A DNA stretch of 54,410 bases from Flavobacteriales bacterium UBA6049 (GCA_002429085.1 DIYR01000199.1:1-54410); one strand, 5' to 3'; positions 33,469-44,156 are shown, counted from the first letter of the stretch. Notes: generated by a model not told the origin, from the letters alone. Program-made: numbers and translations.

Positions 33469-36400
33469 ATGCTATCAGATGAAAGTCAAATCATCTCCGA
33501 ATCAACAACTAGAGCTTCTCTTGAAGGGATATTGGAGCAAACAACTTGTCAGAATACTAAAGATAATCTATCCGTTGCATTAAAGCAGCTCAAGAGGGAC
33601 GAAGCTAGATTAAACTACCTTGAAAAACTAGTAGTTCATGATAACGATGCTACCATAGAGCTAGATGATAAAGGTCATATTCTATTTATGAACCAACAGG
33701 CATCTCACCTTTTTGAGTTAAGCGAAGAAGATGCCATTGGCAAGCCATTTTTTAAACTTACAGTAGAAAAAGATTACCTCAACCAGGTTCTAGACTTTCA
33801 TAAAACCACATACGAAGGAATTCCTCATAGTGGAGAAACGTTTTTTCAAGGCTTAGATAACATTACATTTTTAGGCCATTATGTTAACCGTCCAATTATC
33901 GGAAACGATGGGGAGTTTCATGGAAGTATCATTACCGTAAAAAATCTTACCGAAGAGCAAAATAAAAGAGAAGCCCTAGTTAGAATGCAAGAAGCACTGC
34001 GCTTGCAGTTGGAAGTTAGTTTGAGTTTTGCAAATATGATTCCTAAAAACTGTATTCCAGTAATAAATAAAGCCATCGATTCTTTTGGATCTTTTTTTGA
34101 TTTAAAGCAGGTTGTAGTCTACTCAAATACTCCAATTAATGATTCTCTCTGGCTAGCTCATTATGGTGAATACAATAGTATACAGACCTTTCAGTTTACA
34201 GATGCTCACTTGCTTTGGTTAGAACAGCATTTACACAAGAACACATACATTACTGAAAAACAACTAAGTGAAGAATTACTTAGTTCATATTTACAACACT
34301 CAGGAGCAGATAGAACACCACATTTCTTTCCTTTAATTAATCAAGGAGAGTACTTGGGATTCCTTGCATTTTGTTCTCCCACTAATCAAAAGTTATCTCA
34401 AATTTTACTTGATACTGTTCAGCTCTTTGCCAATAACATTGCAGGAGCTATACAACTATTTAATCAAGACAAAGAACGAAAAGTAAAAGAAGAGATATTT
34501 GAAGCTTTTTCACAATTTTCTTCTGATGGTTTAGCAATACGAAAAGATGGCAGATACACCTACCTTTCTCCATCGTACCTTAAAATTTTGGGATACTCTC
34601 ATGACGAGAAAATGAACTTTTCGAGAGAAGAGTTATACAATCTTATACATCCTTTTGATAGAGCCGCCACTAAGCAATTTTTAAATAATGCAGTATTAGA
34701 AAGACGAAAAGAAGTTCTTTGGCTCTACCGCATACTTCATAAAAACGGACATTACATTTGGAGAGAAGATCATTTTTCGTTTATATACAATGACTTTGGC
34801 GAATTACAAGAAACATTTCTAGTAGCAAGAGATGTTACTGATCGAGTTCATAAAGATGAAGAGCTTAACCGTAAAGAAAGACAAGCTCAAGCACTCATTG
34901 AAGGGATACCAGATCTCATATTTAGACTTGATAGAGAAGGCAAGTACCTATACTACAAAGCCAGAAAAGAAGAACTGATAATCCAGGACAAAAGCATTAT
35001 TGGTAAAAATTGTAAAGAGTTACTCCCACGAAAAATTGCACTTGAAGTAGAAGTAGCCATTGAGCGATTATTTAGAAGTGGTGAAATGCAAATGGTTCAA
35101 TATGAGCTTGATTTACCAGAGCTAGGACATCGTCATTATGAAGCTCGGATGGTCTTAAGTGGTGAAGAAGAAATTACTGCTTTGGTAAGAGACATTACTT
35201 CTGATGTTGAAAGTAAGAAGGAGATAACCATGCTTCACTCTGCAATTGAAAATAGCCCAATGTCTGTTATCGTTGCAAACCAAGATCTCAAAATCACCTA
35301 TGTAAATAAGCATTTTCTAACTACTTCAGGCCATACAAAAAAAGACATTATAGGAAGCAAACAACCTGTATTCAAATCACTCGAAGCTTCTGATGATGAT
35401 TACAAACGAATCATTAGCAAAATTCAAATAGGTAGCCCTTGGAGTGGTGAAATACTCTCTGAGAACAAGGTTGGAGAACAATACTGGGAATCTGTTTTAG
35501 TTACTCCCCTCAAAGAATCTGCAGAAGGTGGAACTCAATTCCTAATTGTTAAGCAGAATATCTCCGAAATTAAAGCTCTAAATAGAGAATTAAGGAAGCT
35601 CTCTTTTGTAGCATCAAAAACATCCGATTCCATTCAAATTGTAGATGCTGATCTTCACATACAATGGATAAACCAAGCTTTCACTAATTTATATGGTTAC
35701 ACTCTTGAAGAAACAAGAGGCAAAACTCCATCTAGCGTTTTATATGGTAGTGATACGAATCAAGAAGACGTTACATCTATACTTGAAGGAATTGCCAAGC
35801 AAAAGGCATTCTCAAAAGTAATGCTTCATTACACCAAAGCTGGAGATGCCTATTGGATGGATTGTAACTTCACTCCTGTTTTCGACCATGAGGGAATTCT
35901 TGAAAAGTACATTATTGTTGAAAGAGATATCAGTCAACTCGTTGAAGCTCAAAAGAGAATTAGATCAGAACGTAATTTATTAGGTACCATCATTGATCAT
36001 TTACCAAGTTTAGTATTCTTAAAAGATCTGAATTCAAAAAGAACATTGGTAAACCAAGCCGATATTGAGTTTCAAGGAAAGAAAAACGCTTCAGAGTTAA
36101 TTGGAAAAACTGATTACGATCTTTACCCTACGCATTTAGCAGATAGATTTAAAAAGCAAGACGAGGAAATCATCAAGACAGGAAACCCAGTTATCAATAG
36201 TGAAGTTTTAGTCAATCATCCCGATGGTAAAAAATGGTTTTTATTAAGTAAAATACCGCTCAAATCTGCTGATGGAGAAATCAATGGGCTACTTGGAATT
36301 GGAAAAGAAGTAACGGATATTAAAGAACGTGAGATTGAATTGCGCGAATCTATAGGTGTAATAGGAGATCAAAATAAACGTCTCAAAGAGTTTACCTATA

Positions 36401-37047
36401 TCGTCTCACACAATATTCGATCACATGCTGCCAATCTTCATAGTTTAATTAAGTTACTTGAACTCTCTACAAATGAAGCTGATAGACAAGAGTATCTATC
36501 AATGCTCGAAAACGTAAGCAGCAATCAACTAAAAACATTGGATAATCTTAACAAGATCATTTCTATTCAAGGAGATACAAACATGGATCTTGAATACATC
36601 CGTGTGAAAGAAATTGTTGTGAATACAATGGAAGTATTGCAACCTGAGATTATTCGTTCTTCCACTAAAATTGATCTACACATTCCATCAAAATCTGGTC
36701 TTTACAGTAACAGGCCGTACTTCGAAAGTATTGTACTAAACCTATGCTCTAACGCTATTAAGTATAGAAACCCTGAAGTTCATAATAAAGTAGAGGTATT
36801 CTGGACTGAATATGAAAACAATTACATTTTGAAAGTAAAAGACAACGGGCTTGGTTTCGATGTTGAACGCTATAAAGATCGATTGTTTGGAATGAATCAA
36901 ACATTCCACAACCATCCAAAAGCCAGAGGTATAGGCCTATTTCTAGTCAAGAATCAAATAGAAGCTTTAGGCGGTTCAATATCCGTTCAAAGTGAACCAA
37001 CTGTTGGCAGCATATTTACAGTTGAATTTCAAAAGTTAAAATCATAA
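33469..37047 (+). CDS. soluble multi-PAS/GAF sensor histidine kinase
   Basis: The 1192-residue kinase has no membrane helix. From the N-terminus: a short coiled region, PAS1 (about 45-165), GAF (about 180-340), PAS2 (345-470), PAS3 (475-590), PAS4 (595-710), PAS5 (710-835), PAS6 (835-960), then a phospho-acceptor helix with H981 in YIVSHNIRSHAANLHSLIKL, and a HATPase domain (about 1075-1192) with the N box LNLCSNAIKYRN, G1 DNGLGFD and G2 ARGIGLFLVK. PAS sensors read intracellular cues such as redox state, light or small ligands. The H box has SHNIRSH, where related kinases usually have SHNLRSP. It has no receiver domain and is likely to phosphorylate the preceding single-domain regulator. Confidence 0.92.
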   Translation: MLSDESQIISESTTRASLEGILEQTTCQNTKDNLSVALKQLKRDEARLNYLEKLVVHDNDATIELDDKGHILFMNQQASHLFELSEEDAIGKPFFKLTVEKDYLNQVLDFHKTTYEGIPHSGETFFQGLDNITFLGHYVNRPIIGNDGEFHGSIITVKNLTEEQNKREALVRMQEALRLQLEVSLSFANMIPKNCIPVINKAIDSFGSFFDLKQVVVYSNTPINDSLWLAHYGEYNSIQTFQFTDAHLLWLEQHLHKNTYITEKQLSEELLSSYLQHSGADRTPHFFPLINQGEYLGFLAFCSPTNQKLSQILLDTVQLFANNIAGAIQLFNQDKERKVKEEIFEAFSQFSSDGLAIRKDGRYTYLSPSYLKILGYSHDEKMNFSREELYNLIHPFDRAATKQFLNNAVLERRKEVLWLYRILHKNGHYIWREDHFSFIYNDFGELQETFLVARDVTDRVHKDEELNRKERQAQALIEGIPDLIFRLDREGKYLYYKARKEELIIQDKSIIGKNCKELLPRKIALEVEVAIERLFRSGEMQMVQYELDLPELGHRHYEARMVLSGEEEITALVRDITSDVESKKEITMLHSAIENSPMSVIVANQDLKITYVNKHFLTTSGHTKKDIIGSKQPVFKSLEASDDDYKRIISKIQIGSPWSGEILSENKVGEQYWESVLVTPLKESAEGGTQFLIVKQNISEIKALNRELRKLSFVASKTSDSIQIVDADLHIQWINQAFTNLYGYTLEETRGKTPSSVLYGSDTNQEDVTSILEGIAKQKAFSKVMLHYTKAGDAYWMDCNFTPVFDHEGILEKYIIVERDISQLVEAQKRIRSERNLLGTIIDHLPSLVFLKDLNSKRTLVNQADIEFQGKKNASELIGKTDYDLYPTHLADRFKKQDEEIIKTGNPVINSEVLVNHPDGKKWFLLSKIPLKSADGEINGLLGIGKEVTDIKEREIELRESIGVIGDQNKRLKEFTYIVSHNIRSHAANLHSLIKLLELSTNEADRQEYLSMLENVSSNQLKTLDNLNKIISIQGDTNMDLEYIRVKEIVVNTMEVLQPEIIRSSTKIDLHIPSKSGLYSNRPYFESIVLNLCSNAIKYRNPEVHNKVEVFWTEYENNYILKVKDNGLGFDVERYKDRLFGMNQTFHNHPKARGIGLFLVKNQIEALGGSISVQSEPTVGSIFTVEFQKLKS

Positions 37048-37076
37048 AAAAGGGCCACTAGAAAGTGGCCCTTTTT
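37047..37076. terminator. bidirectional terminator between histidine kinase and T9SS-cargo gene
   Basis: GGGCCACT and AGTGGCCC pair around a 4-base loop, flanked by five A and five T. It serves both convergent genes. A short inverted repeat (37080-37099) overlaps the stop codon of the minus gene. Confidence 0.92.
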
Positions 37077-37094
37077 AGTACTAGTTGATGTAAA

Positions 37095-39677
37095 CTAGTG
37101 AATTATTTGTAGAGTACCAGAAAGCTCTTCTTGGTAATCTAATTCGCTTTCAGGTGAAGCTATATAAAGTCTGTAAACGTATGTTCCACTTGGCACCTTT
37201 TCTCCATTTTTAGAACTAGTTCCGTCCCATACGTTATTCTCTCTATCGTGACTTTCCCACACAACAGTTCCCCATCTATCAATTACCCACAGATCAAATT
37301 CATCCACATGATCAGGGACATAAAATTCCCAAGTATCATTTAAATTATCGCCATTTGGAGTAAACGAATTTGGAATAAACAATCCTTGATCTGGCGCTAT
37401 AATTACCATTCCTGTTGTAGAGTCAGAGCACCCCAATGGATTACTAACTCTTAATTCTATGAAATGTCTTCCAGCTTCTTCAAACTCGTAAGAAAGATCT
37501 TCTGAACTGCCTACAATCTCGTTTCTAAATACCCATTGATTCGAAGCATTATTTACACTTTCATTTGTGAAATCTACAACCGCGTTTCTCCTTACTTGAT
37601 ACTCTTGAGTAGAGTCATAACTGAAGGCTGCCTCAGGATAATCATATACAATGAATGAAGTAGTATCTAGTTTCTCACATCCTAATGGAGTTACAATTCT
37701 CATCCTAGTTTCATATGTACCCGATTCTTTCGGGTAAATCACGTTGAATGGTTGATCAAGAGTATCGTAATTATCAATCGCAATACGGTAGTATTCCATT
37801 TGATATGGAGCCTGCAGTATTACTGAATCTCCTAAGCAAATCTCAGGTGTTACTGTTAATCCCTCGTCAGGAACATTGAATACCGTTACATTAGGAGTCA
37901 TATCGATTGGGAATACACAATGATCTTCTACTGTTACTCCATATGAATTTCCAGGTCTTGGATACACAGTTATCAATGAATCTTTGAGACCGCTATGCCA
38001 TGTATATTCATAATAATCTGGCCCTAACCCACCTGTGGTAGACGCGTACAACGGTAACTCTGTCATTGGACAAAGCCCTGTATCTATTTGTACTATTGCT
38101 AAAGGATCAGGAACCTCAAAAGATATTGGGTATGTAAGACTCTGACAGCCTTTATCATCAACAATGTATAGATCTACAATAGTATCATTGTATGCTTTTA
38201 TCCTAAGAGGATCAACGCTTACACCATCCCAGAATACCTCGTAAGGTGCTGTTCCATTAATTCCATTTACTACTTGAACTTTCTCTTGCAACTGACAGAG
38301 ATCTAAGATCAATTTTGACGTATCAGGTTTTACAGTATCAGGAGTAGTAAATCTAAATCCTAGTGTATCAGAACACCTCACATCCTCAATGATCAGCGTA
38401 AATGTATCAGAAGCAAGGTTTGTAAATGAATCTGCAATTGTAGCACTAGTCCAAACACCGTTTCTGAAAAGCGTGGTGATTGGAGGTGATAATTCTTTAG
38501 TCCATGAAAAGAATACCGCTGACGAGTTGATATCTCGGAAACATTCAGGAATTCTCGTACTAATAGAATCAAATTCTACACCTGAAACGGATATTGAAAC
38601 AGTATCATAACCAACACACTGTGGGTACACAGGGTGCATAATTTGATAATGAATAGACGTATCAAAACTCAAATTTTCAATTAGCGCATAATTAGGTGCT
38701 GTTGAGTCAAACAAAGCAGCCGGCCCCCACTGATATAGATAAGTATAATTTGTATCTATGTATTGCGAATTTGCTGGGTTTATAAAAATATCTGCATCAG
38801 CATTTGTACAGAAAGGATCATAAGCAGGCTGCAAATTAATGATTGGATTCTGAGGAGATACAACAACAGAGTCAAAACAAGTGTCAGGTGATACAGAGTT
38901 TGCTCCCACAATTCTTCTTACCCAATAAGTTTCATCTTGAAGTGCTATTGTCCCATTTGTGAAACGGGTAGTATCTCCTGTACTCCATAAATTCTCAATA
39001 TTACCACAATTCAGAGATACGGTAATAGAATCTAATCCCCAATGATCGTAGGGAGAAGTTCCTGAAGAACCTCCAGTGGCAAACTCTTGCCCCCATCTAA
39101 GCTGAACATTTGGAAGCTCTGCTGCTGAAGGAATTGCATAACAATAAGTCGTCCAAGCTGTATAATCTCCTGCACCAGGGTACGCTGCATTTAATGAACC
39201 AAATTGATTGGGTTCAAAGTAAAATATTGTATCCCAAACAGATGACCCTGGTAATTGATATTGTAATGCCACACCTTCATCTGGTTGATCAGGACCTTCA
39301 CAAGGGGAAGGGTCACTTTGAATTGCCATTCTAAACTCAAAGCATATTTGCCCTCCACATGATAAATCAAGAGGTACTGTAGTAAGTTCTCGAGGATTCG
39401 CTGCATTAGGACCTAACCACAAATAAGTAGAGCTTTTTACTCCACATGGATTATTTAATTGAGCAGAAGCATTTGACTGCCATCCAGGACCAATAGTCCC
39501 ACTATTAAAATCGTTATTTAGTGCAAATGAACCTAACGTATCACGCTCCAAAACAACTGAGGATGCACAAGGCACAAACAACGTGTCTGTAGTAGTATTT
39601 ACAATAGAAATATTGCACTGTCCAAACCCTATTTGAACAAGTGCAATAAGTGTTAATAGAATTATTAGTCTTTTCAT
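37095..39677 (-). CDS. large secreted protein with T9SS type-B (gliding-motility) C-terminal sorting domain
   Basis: The 860-residue product starts with a signal peptide (MKRLIILLTLIALVQIGFGQ). An N-terminal region (about 45-220) with FNSGTIGPGWQSN, LGPNA and the GGQICFEFRMAIQSDPSPCEGPDQ block resembles a reelin-type jelly roll with several Cys. Repeated Ig/PKD-like segments follow (about 230-770). The C-terminus (FIPNSFTPNGDNLNDTW, FDLWVIDRWGTVVWES, W-DGTSSKNGEKVPSGTYVYRL) is the gliding-motility-associated CHU_C domain that directs type IX secretion and surface attachment. The ATG at 39677 is chosen for its signal peptide; an upstream in-frame start would add 22 residues. It is probably an adhesin-like surface protein; the ligand is unknown. 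Confidence 0.88.
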   Translation of the reverse strand: MKRLIILLTLIALVQIGFGQCNISIVNTTTDTLFVPCASSVVLERDTLGSFALNNDFNSGTIGPGWQSNASAQLNNPCGVKSSTYLWLGPNAANPRELTTVPLDLSCGGQICFEFRMAIQSDPSPCEGPDQPDEGVALQYQLPGSSVWDTIFYFEPNQFGSLNAAYPGAGDYTAWTTYCYAIPSAAELPNVQLRWGQEFATGGSSGTSPYDHWGLDSITVSLNCGNIENLWSTGDTTRFTNGTIALQDETYWVRRIVGANSVSPDTCFDSVVVSPQNPIINLQPAYDPFCTNADADIFINPANSQYIDTNYTYLYQWGPAALFDSTAPNYALIENLSFDTSIHYQIMHPVYPQCVGYDTVSISVSGVEFDSISTRIPECFRDINSSAVFFSWTKELSPPITTLFRNGVWTSATIADSFTNLASDTFTLIIEDVRCSDTLGFRFTTPDTVKPDTSKLILDLCQLQEKVQVVNGINGTAPYEVFWDGVSVDPLRIKAYNDTIVDLYIVDDKGCQSLTYPISFEVPDPLAIVQIDTGLCPMTELPLYASTTGGLGPDYYEYTWHSGLKDSLITVYPRPGNSYGVTVEDHCVFPIDMTPNVTVFNVPDEGLTVTPEICLGDSVILQAPYQMEYYRIAIDNYDTLDQPFNVIYPKESGTYETRMRIVTPLGCEKLDTTSFIVYDYPEAAFSYDSTQEYQVRRNAVVDFTNESVNNASNQWVFRNEIVGSSEDLSYEFEEAGRHFIELRVSNPLGCSDSTTGMVIIAPDQGLFIPNSFTPNGDNLNDTWEFYVPDHVDEFDLWVIDRWGTVVWESHDRENNVWDGTSSKNGEKVPSGTYVYRLYIASPESELDYQEELSGTLQIIH

Positions 39678-39845
39678 TCTCAGCGTCTTTATCACTAATG
39701 TAGACTCCCTCTCCCCAAATTGGTTGCCTACTATGCGGAGCAAAAGATAATGTATAAAAAATGAAACTCAATAACTCGCGATTATCCTCGTAGTCTTTCA
39801 ACGTTTATACTGAAAGTAAAACGCTCTAAACTCTTACAAATGATC

Positions 39846-39876
39846 AAAAAAAAACGAGCTATTTAGAATAGCCCGT
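39846..39876 (-). terminator. intrinsic terminator of the S46 peptidase gene
   Basis: On the minus strand ACGGGCTATT and AATAGCTCGT pair (one G-U) around CTA and are followed by T9. Confidence 0.88.
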
Positions 39877-39901
39877 TTTCGTAGTATCTTTTATAAAGTA
39901 A

Positions 39902-42118
39902 CTAGTTTCTTTCAACAGGAAGGCTAACTTGTCCTTCTGTTTCAGCAGGTAGTTTCTTTGTATCTCTTGCAAGAGTCATCTCATCAATTAAGTGAGATGC
40001 ACCCGCATACTTGTCAACAATGAACAACACATAGCGAATGTCTACTACAATTGTTCTTTGAATTTGATCTTCAAAGAAAATATCTCCACTCATAGCTTCC
40101 CAGTTACCATCAAATGCACAACCGATAAGCTCTCCATTTGCATTGATTACAGGTGAACCAGAATTACCTCCAGTGATATCGTTATTTGTTAAGAAACACA
40201 CTGGCAATTCGCCCTTCTTGTTAGCATATTGCCCATAGTCTTTCTTATTGTAAAGATCTTTCAACTTCTCTGGCACAACAAACTCTGGGTTTGTTGGATC
40301 TTCTTTTTCCATTACCCCTTCAATAGTTGTAGCAAAATCATATTTCACTGCATCTCTTGGAGTGTAATCCAATACTTGCCCGTAAGTCAAACGCATTGTA
40401 GAGTTTGCATTTGGATAGAACTTACGATTTGGTTGCATCTCTCTTAAACCTGCAACAAACAATCTATTTCCTTGATCCATTGAACCATATGCCATTTGAA
40501 CAGCTGGAGCAATCTCAGATCTATACTTACTTAAGAAAGTCCCCATCAATAAGATAGCAGGGTCTTTATCCATTACTTTCTTGCTTGGTTCAGATAAGAA
40601 CTCTTCCAAATCTTCTTGGTTATCTATTACACTTTTCTCAAAGATCATTTCAGCAATCTTATCAAAGTCTTCTTTGTTTTTCTTAACCATTTCTAAGAAG
40701 TACTCCGGAAGTTGATCATGATTTACATCCTCATACAACAACTTCAACATAGCTGCAGTTACCTTCTGATCTGTTGGTGCATTATAATCTTTGAAGAATC
40801 CTGGAACTCTCGCTTTAACACTTTGAATTTGCTGATTCAATTTCATAGCATCTGGCTCCTTTGGTTCTAAAACACCTCTTAGCGCTTGCATACGATATGC
40901 CATTACTAAAATTTCAGAGCCAAATAATGCTTCTTGGATATAGGTATTAGTGATAATGTACTGATCTAGCTCTTTGTAGGCATTCTCAACACTTGGAAGT
41001 GCATTTCCATACTTCGCTTTTCTATCACTATTTCCATTAACCCAAGCTGTAAATGCTTTTTCTTCTTCTTTCTTCTTATCAAGAACCTTGTTGTTCTTTA
41101 CTTGCTCTGTTTGACCTATGAAGTACTTCCAGTAGTTTGCTACTCCAGCGTACTTAGAAGCATACTTAATACGAATCTCAGCAGAAGCATCCATATCCTC
41201 TTTCCAAATCTTCAACTTCTCACCACGAATTTTAACGCGTGCAGGTTGATCTTTGGTAATTGCCATTTCAACACCGAAAGAAGTTAAGTAACGATCTGTA
41301 CTTCCTGGGTATCCCATAATCATAGCAAAATCATCCTGAGATACACCCTTCATACTTACTGGCAAGTGATGACGAGGTTGGAAAGGAACGTTGTCTTTAC
41401 TGTAATCAGCTGGCTTACCATCTTGACCAGCATATACACGAATCATAGAGAAATCACCTCTGTGACGAGGCCACATCCAATTGTCTGTATCTCCACCATA
41501 TTTACCAATAGACGATGGAGGTGCTCCAACCAAACGAACATCTCTAAATGTTTCATAAACAAACAGGTAAAATTCATTTCCTTCAAAGAAAGATTTCACA
41601 CTTGCATTGTAGTGTGTTCCTTCTGTTGCAGCTGAACGAATAGAGTCTGACATTGATTTGATAATTGCAAATCTGTCTTCTTCAGACTTTCCTTCCAATT
41701 CAGTATTAATTACTTCAGAAACATCTTCCATTCTGATTAAGAATGAAGCGGTCATTCCTTGAGCCTGTAACTCTTGGTCGCGGCTCATCGCCCAGAACCC
41801 ATCTGTAAGATAGTCATGATCTTCAGAAGAATTTTCTTGAATAGCTCCAAAAGCACAGTGGTGATTTGTTAGCAGTAATCCATCTTTAGATATGGCTTCA
41901 GCCGTACAGCTACCACCACTCAACATTACAATAGCATCTTTTAAAGAGCTGTTATTAACGCTGTAAATCTCTTCTGGGGTTAACTTAAGCCCCACTTTTT
42001 GCATATCCTGATAGTTCAATCTGTTGATGAACATTGGCAACCACATGCCTTCATTTGCAACACCCCAGGTATTTAACCCAAAGACAGCCACAAATGCGAG
42101 TAGTAACATCTTCTTCAT
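39902..42118 (-). CDS. S46 family dipeptidyl-peptidase, DPP7-like
   Basis: The 738-residue periplasmic serine peptidase has a signal peptide (MKKMLLLAFVAVFGLNTWGVA) and the mature start NEGMWLPMFI typical of S46. The catalytic His is in LLLTNHHCAFGAI, Asp in YGGDTDNWMWPRHRGDF, and Ser in NDITGGNSGSPVINA. After the Ser motif it reads CAFDGNWEAMSGD; the Gly in FDGNWE is, to my memory, the feature of DPP7 (hydrophobic P1) whereas DPP11 has Arg there. It removes N-terminal dipeptides from peptides for nutrition. I use the ATG at 42118; the frame extends upstream but into non-signal sequence. It is 111 bp after a symporter gene on the same strand, and they may share a transcript. Confidence 0.92.
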   Translation of the reverse strand: MKKMLLLAFVAVFGLNTWGVANEGMWLPMFINRLNYQDMQKVGLKLTPEEIYSVNNSSLKDAIVMLSGGSCTAEAISKDGLLLTNHHCAFGAIQENSSEDHDYLTDGFWAMSRDQELQAQGMTASFLIRMEDVSEVINTELEGKSEEDRFAIIKSMSDSIRSAATEGTHYNASVKSFFEGNEFYLFVYETFRDVRLVGAPPSSIGKYGGDTDNWMWPRHRGDFSMIRVYAGQDGKPADYSKDNVPFQPRHHLPVSMKGVSQDDFAMIMGYPGSTDRYLTSFGVEMAITKDQPARVKIRGEKLKIWKEDMDASAEIRIKYASKYAGVANYWKYFIGQTEQVKNNKVLDKKKEEEKAFTAWVNGNSDRKAKYGNALPSVENAYKELDQYIITNTYIQEALFGSEILVMAYRMQALRGVLEPKEPDAMKLNQQIQSVKARVPGFFKDYNAPTDQKVTAAMLKLLYEDVNHDQLPEYFLEMVKKNKEDFDKIAEMIFEKSVIDNQEDLEEFLSEPSKKVMDKDPAILLMGTFLSKYRSEIAPAVQMAYGSMDQGNRLFVAGLREMQPNRKFYPNANSTMRLTYGQVLDYTPRDAVKYDFATTIEGVMEKEDPTNPEFVVPEKLKDLYNKKDYGQYANKKGELPVCFLTNNDITGGNSGSPVINANGELIGCAFDGNWEAMSGDIFFEDQIQRTIVVDIRYVLFIVDKYAGASHLIDEMTLARDTKKLPAETEGQVSLPVERN

Positions 42119-42229
42119 TTTTGTCAAGCAAATTTTTATTCGACCGCAAGGATAAAGAATATCGCACGGATTACCGAGAAATCTAGGGAGTACTGGTAAA
42201 TGAAATCCATCAACGGACAGATGGCTCAA

Positions 42230-44107
42230 TCAATTTTCTATTTCAGATTTAAACCATTTTCGGACAAAATAGAAACCTACTAAACAAGAGATTAGTGCAA
42301 ATAATGCATCTCCCCATTCTTGCAAAATAACTTTTCCTATTAATATCAATGCTCCATAGCCCAGTAATACTCCTCCTCCCCATGCCATAAATAGTGGAGT
42401 CAATGAGTTCCCTGATTGTGTAAATCGTTTCCATGCCCCCATTGGTTGAACACGATTTACAAACGATTGTAACTTAACGTCAGATACTGCTGGAGTAAGG
42501 AGCGTTACTATAACCCAAGTTATCGAAGTAAAGACAACTGTAAACAAAAAAGTTCCTTTTTGCGAGATAAAGGCCTCTCCAAGTGAAGGTGCCAACACAA
42601 AGTGGCTAATGGAGTAGCCAATAAAGGGAGCTAACAAGGCAGAAATCTCACTCCACGCATTGATTCGCCACCAGTACCATCTAAGTATAAGAACCATTCC
42701 TAGTCCAGCTCCTGCTTCCATGATAAACTCCCAAACTCCACTTATACTATTGAGTTGAGTTGTTATAGCTAACCCAACAATCATTAACAAAATGGTTGTA
42801 ACTCTACTCCAATATACCACTTGTTGTTTTGAAGGTTGAGTACCTCTATTAGGAAGTATCAAATCGTTTACAACAAAGCTTGCTCCCATATTAAGCTGGG
42901 TAGAAATCGTACTTAGATAAGCAGAGAAGAATGCTACTAATAATAACCCTTTTAACCCTGTTGGTAGAAAGTCAATCATAGTTTGTATGTAACCAGTTCT
43001 GGGCGAATAGTAAAACGATAATTGTTTATTCAACTCAGGGGTTTCTTCAATTTGATCAGATAATCTGATACGTGCTTCTTCTAAACTAACACCACTTACC
43101 TTCCACACTTCAACTTGTTCTAGTTGAGGAAATTGAGTTGTTGCAAATTCTGGTTGATACAAAGCAACGGCAGCTAATCCTACCAAAATCCATGGCCAAG
43201 GACGCAAGCAGTAATGAGCCAATTGAAACATCAATGTTGCTTTCAATGCACCTTGCTCATCTTTGGCACTCATCATACGTTGAGCAATGTAACCTCCTCC
43301 ACCTGGTTCAGCTCCGGGGTACCAACTAGCCCACCATTGAACAAATGCAAACGAAAAGAAAGCTCCAATAGAAAGCGTCAACGTAGTACCTAACTCGTCA
43401 CTACTAGTAAGTGATGGAAAAAAATCAAAGTACGAAGAAGGCAAAGTTTCTTTCAATCCTGTAATTCCCCCTACTTCTTCGCTAGAAACTACTAAGAAGC
43501 TTAGTGCAAGAGTACCAATCATAGCGATGCAAAACTGCAGAGTATCTGCCAATGCTACTCCCAACAATCCTCCTACAGCACTATATGCTGCGGCCAACAA
43601 CATCGCCCCAGCCGTAAAATACCAAACTTGGTTTGCTGGAATACCAAAAAATTGAATTAACAGAGTATTCAAAGCCAGATTTACCCAGCCAATTACCATG
43701 CTATTCATGAATATTCCTAAATACACGGCTTTAATATTTCTGAGCCAATGAGCTGCTGATCCATCGTATCGTATAGCAATGAATTCTAATTCTGTGACGA
43801 TGTTAGCCCTTCTCCACAATCGGGCAAAAAAGAAGGTAGTCAACATTCCTCCTGCTAGAAAACTCCACCATAACCAGTTGCCAGAAATACCATGATTTGC
43901 CACAAGTTCAGAAACTGCTAATGGTGTATCAGCAGCAAACGTGGTTGCAACCATTGAAATGCCCGCCAAATACCACGGCAAGTTTCTTCCCCCTAAAAAG
44001 AAACCTTGTAATCCTTCGTTCGCTTTATTCTTAGCATAAAAGCCTATTGCAACTGAAGCAAGTATGAAAAATGCCATAATGGCCCAATCAATCCAACTTA
44101 AAACCAT
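42230..44107 (-). CDS. sodium:solute symporter (SSS family)
   Basis: The 625-residue inner-membrane protein has about 13-14 helices with the SSS pattern: MVLSWIDWAIMAFFILASVAIGF, the GGRNLPWYLAGISMVATTFAADTPLAV signature, SAVGGLLGVALADTLQF, and a core ending GKVILQEWGDALFALIS. It couples import of a small solute to sodium entry; the substrate is unknown. It is longer than typical members (about 500) owing to a soluble loop (about 330-385: PQLEQVEVWKVSGVSLEEARIRLSDQIEETPE). It is directly upstream of the DPP7-like peptidase on the same strand. The start at 44107 lies 66 bp from the divergent priA start. Confidence 0.9.
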   Translation of the reverse strand: MVLSWIDWAIMAFFILASVAIGFYAKNKANEGLQGFFLGGRNLPWYLAGISMVATTFAADTPLAVSELVANHGISGNWLWWSFLAGGMLTTFFFARLWRRANIVTELEFIAIRYDGSAAHWLRNIKAVYLGIFMNSMVIGWVNLALNTLLIQFFGIPANQVWYFTAGAMLLAAAYSAVGGLLGVALADTLQFCIAMIGTLALSFLVVSSEEVGGITGLKETLPSSYFDFFPSLTSSDELGTTLTLSIGAFFSFAFVQWWASWYPGAEPGGGGYIAQRMMSAKDEQGALKATLMFQLAHYCLRPWPWILVGLAAVALYQPEFATTQFPQLEQVEVWKVSGVSLEEARIRLSDQIEETPELNKQLSFYYSPRTGYIQTMIDFLPTGLKGLLLVAFFSAYLSTISTQLNMGASFVVNDLILPNRGTQPSKQQVVYWSRVTTILLMIVGLAITTQLNSISGVWEFIMEAGAGLGMVLILRWYWWRINAWSEISALLAPFIGYSISHFVLAPSLGEAFISQKGTFLFTVVFTSITWVIVTLLTPAVSDVKLQSFVNRVQPMGAWKRFTQSGNSLTPLFMAWGGGVLLGYGALILIGKVILQEWGDALFALISCLVGFYFVRKWFKSEIEN

Positions 44108-44156
44108 AAAGACAAGTATAATGCATTATGGAATGCGTCTTATTTGGGTGTATGAA

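Noticed and set aside
37095..39677. Large antisense frames within the T9SS cargo gene and other long genes
   Set aside because: These frames lack motifs or sensible composition and follow from codon use of the real gene on the other strand.
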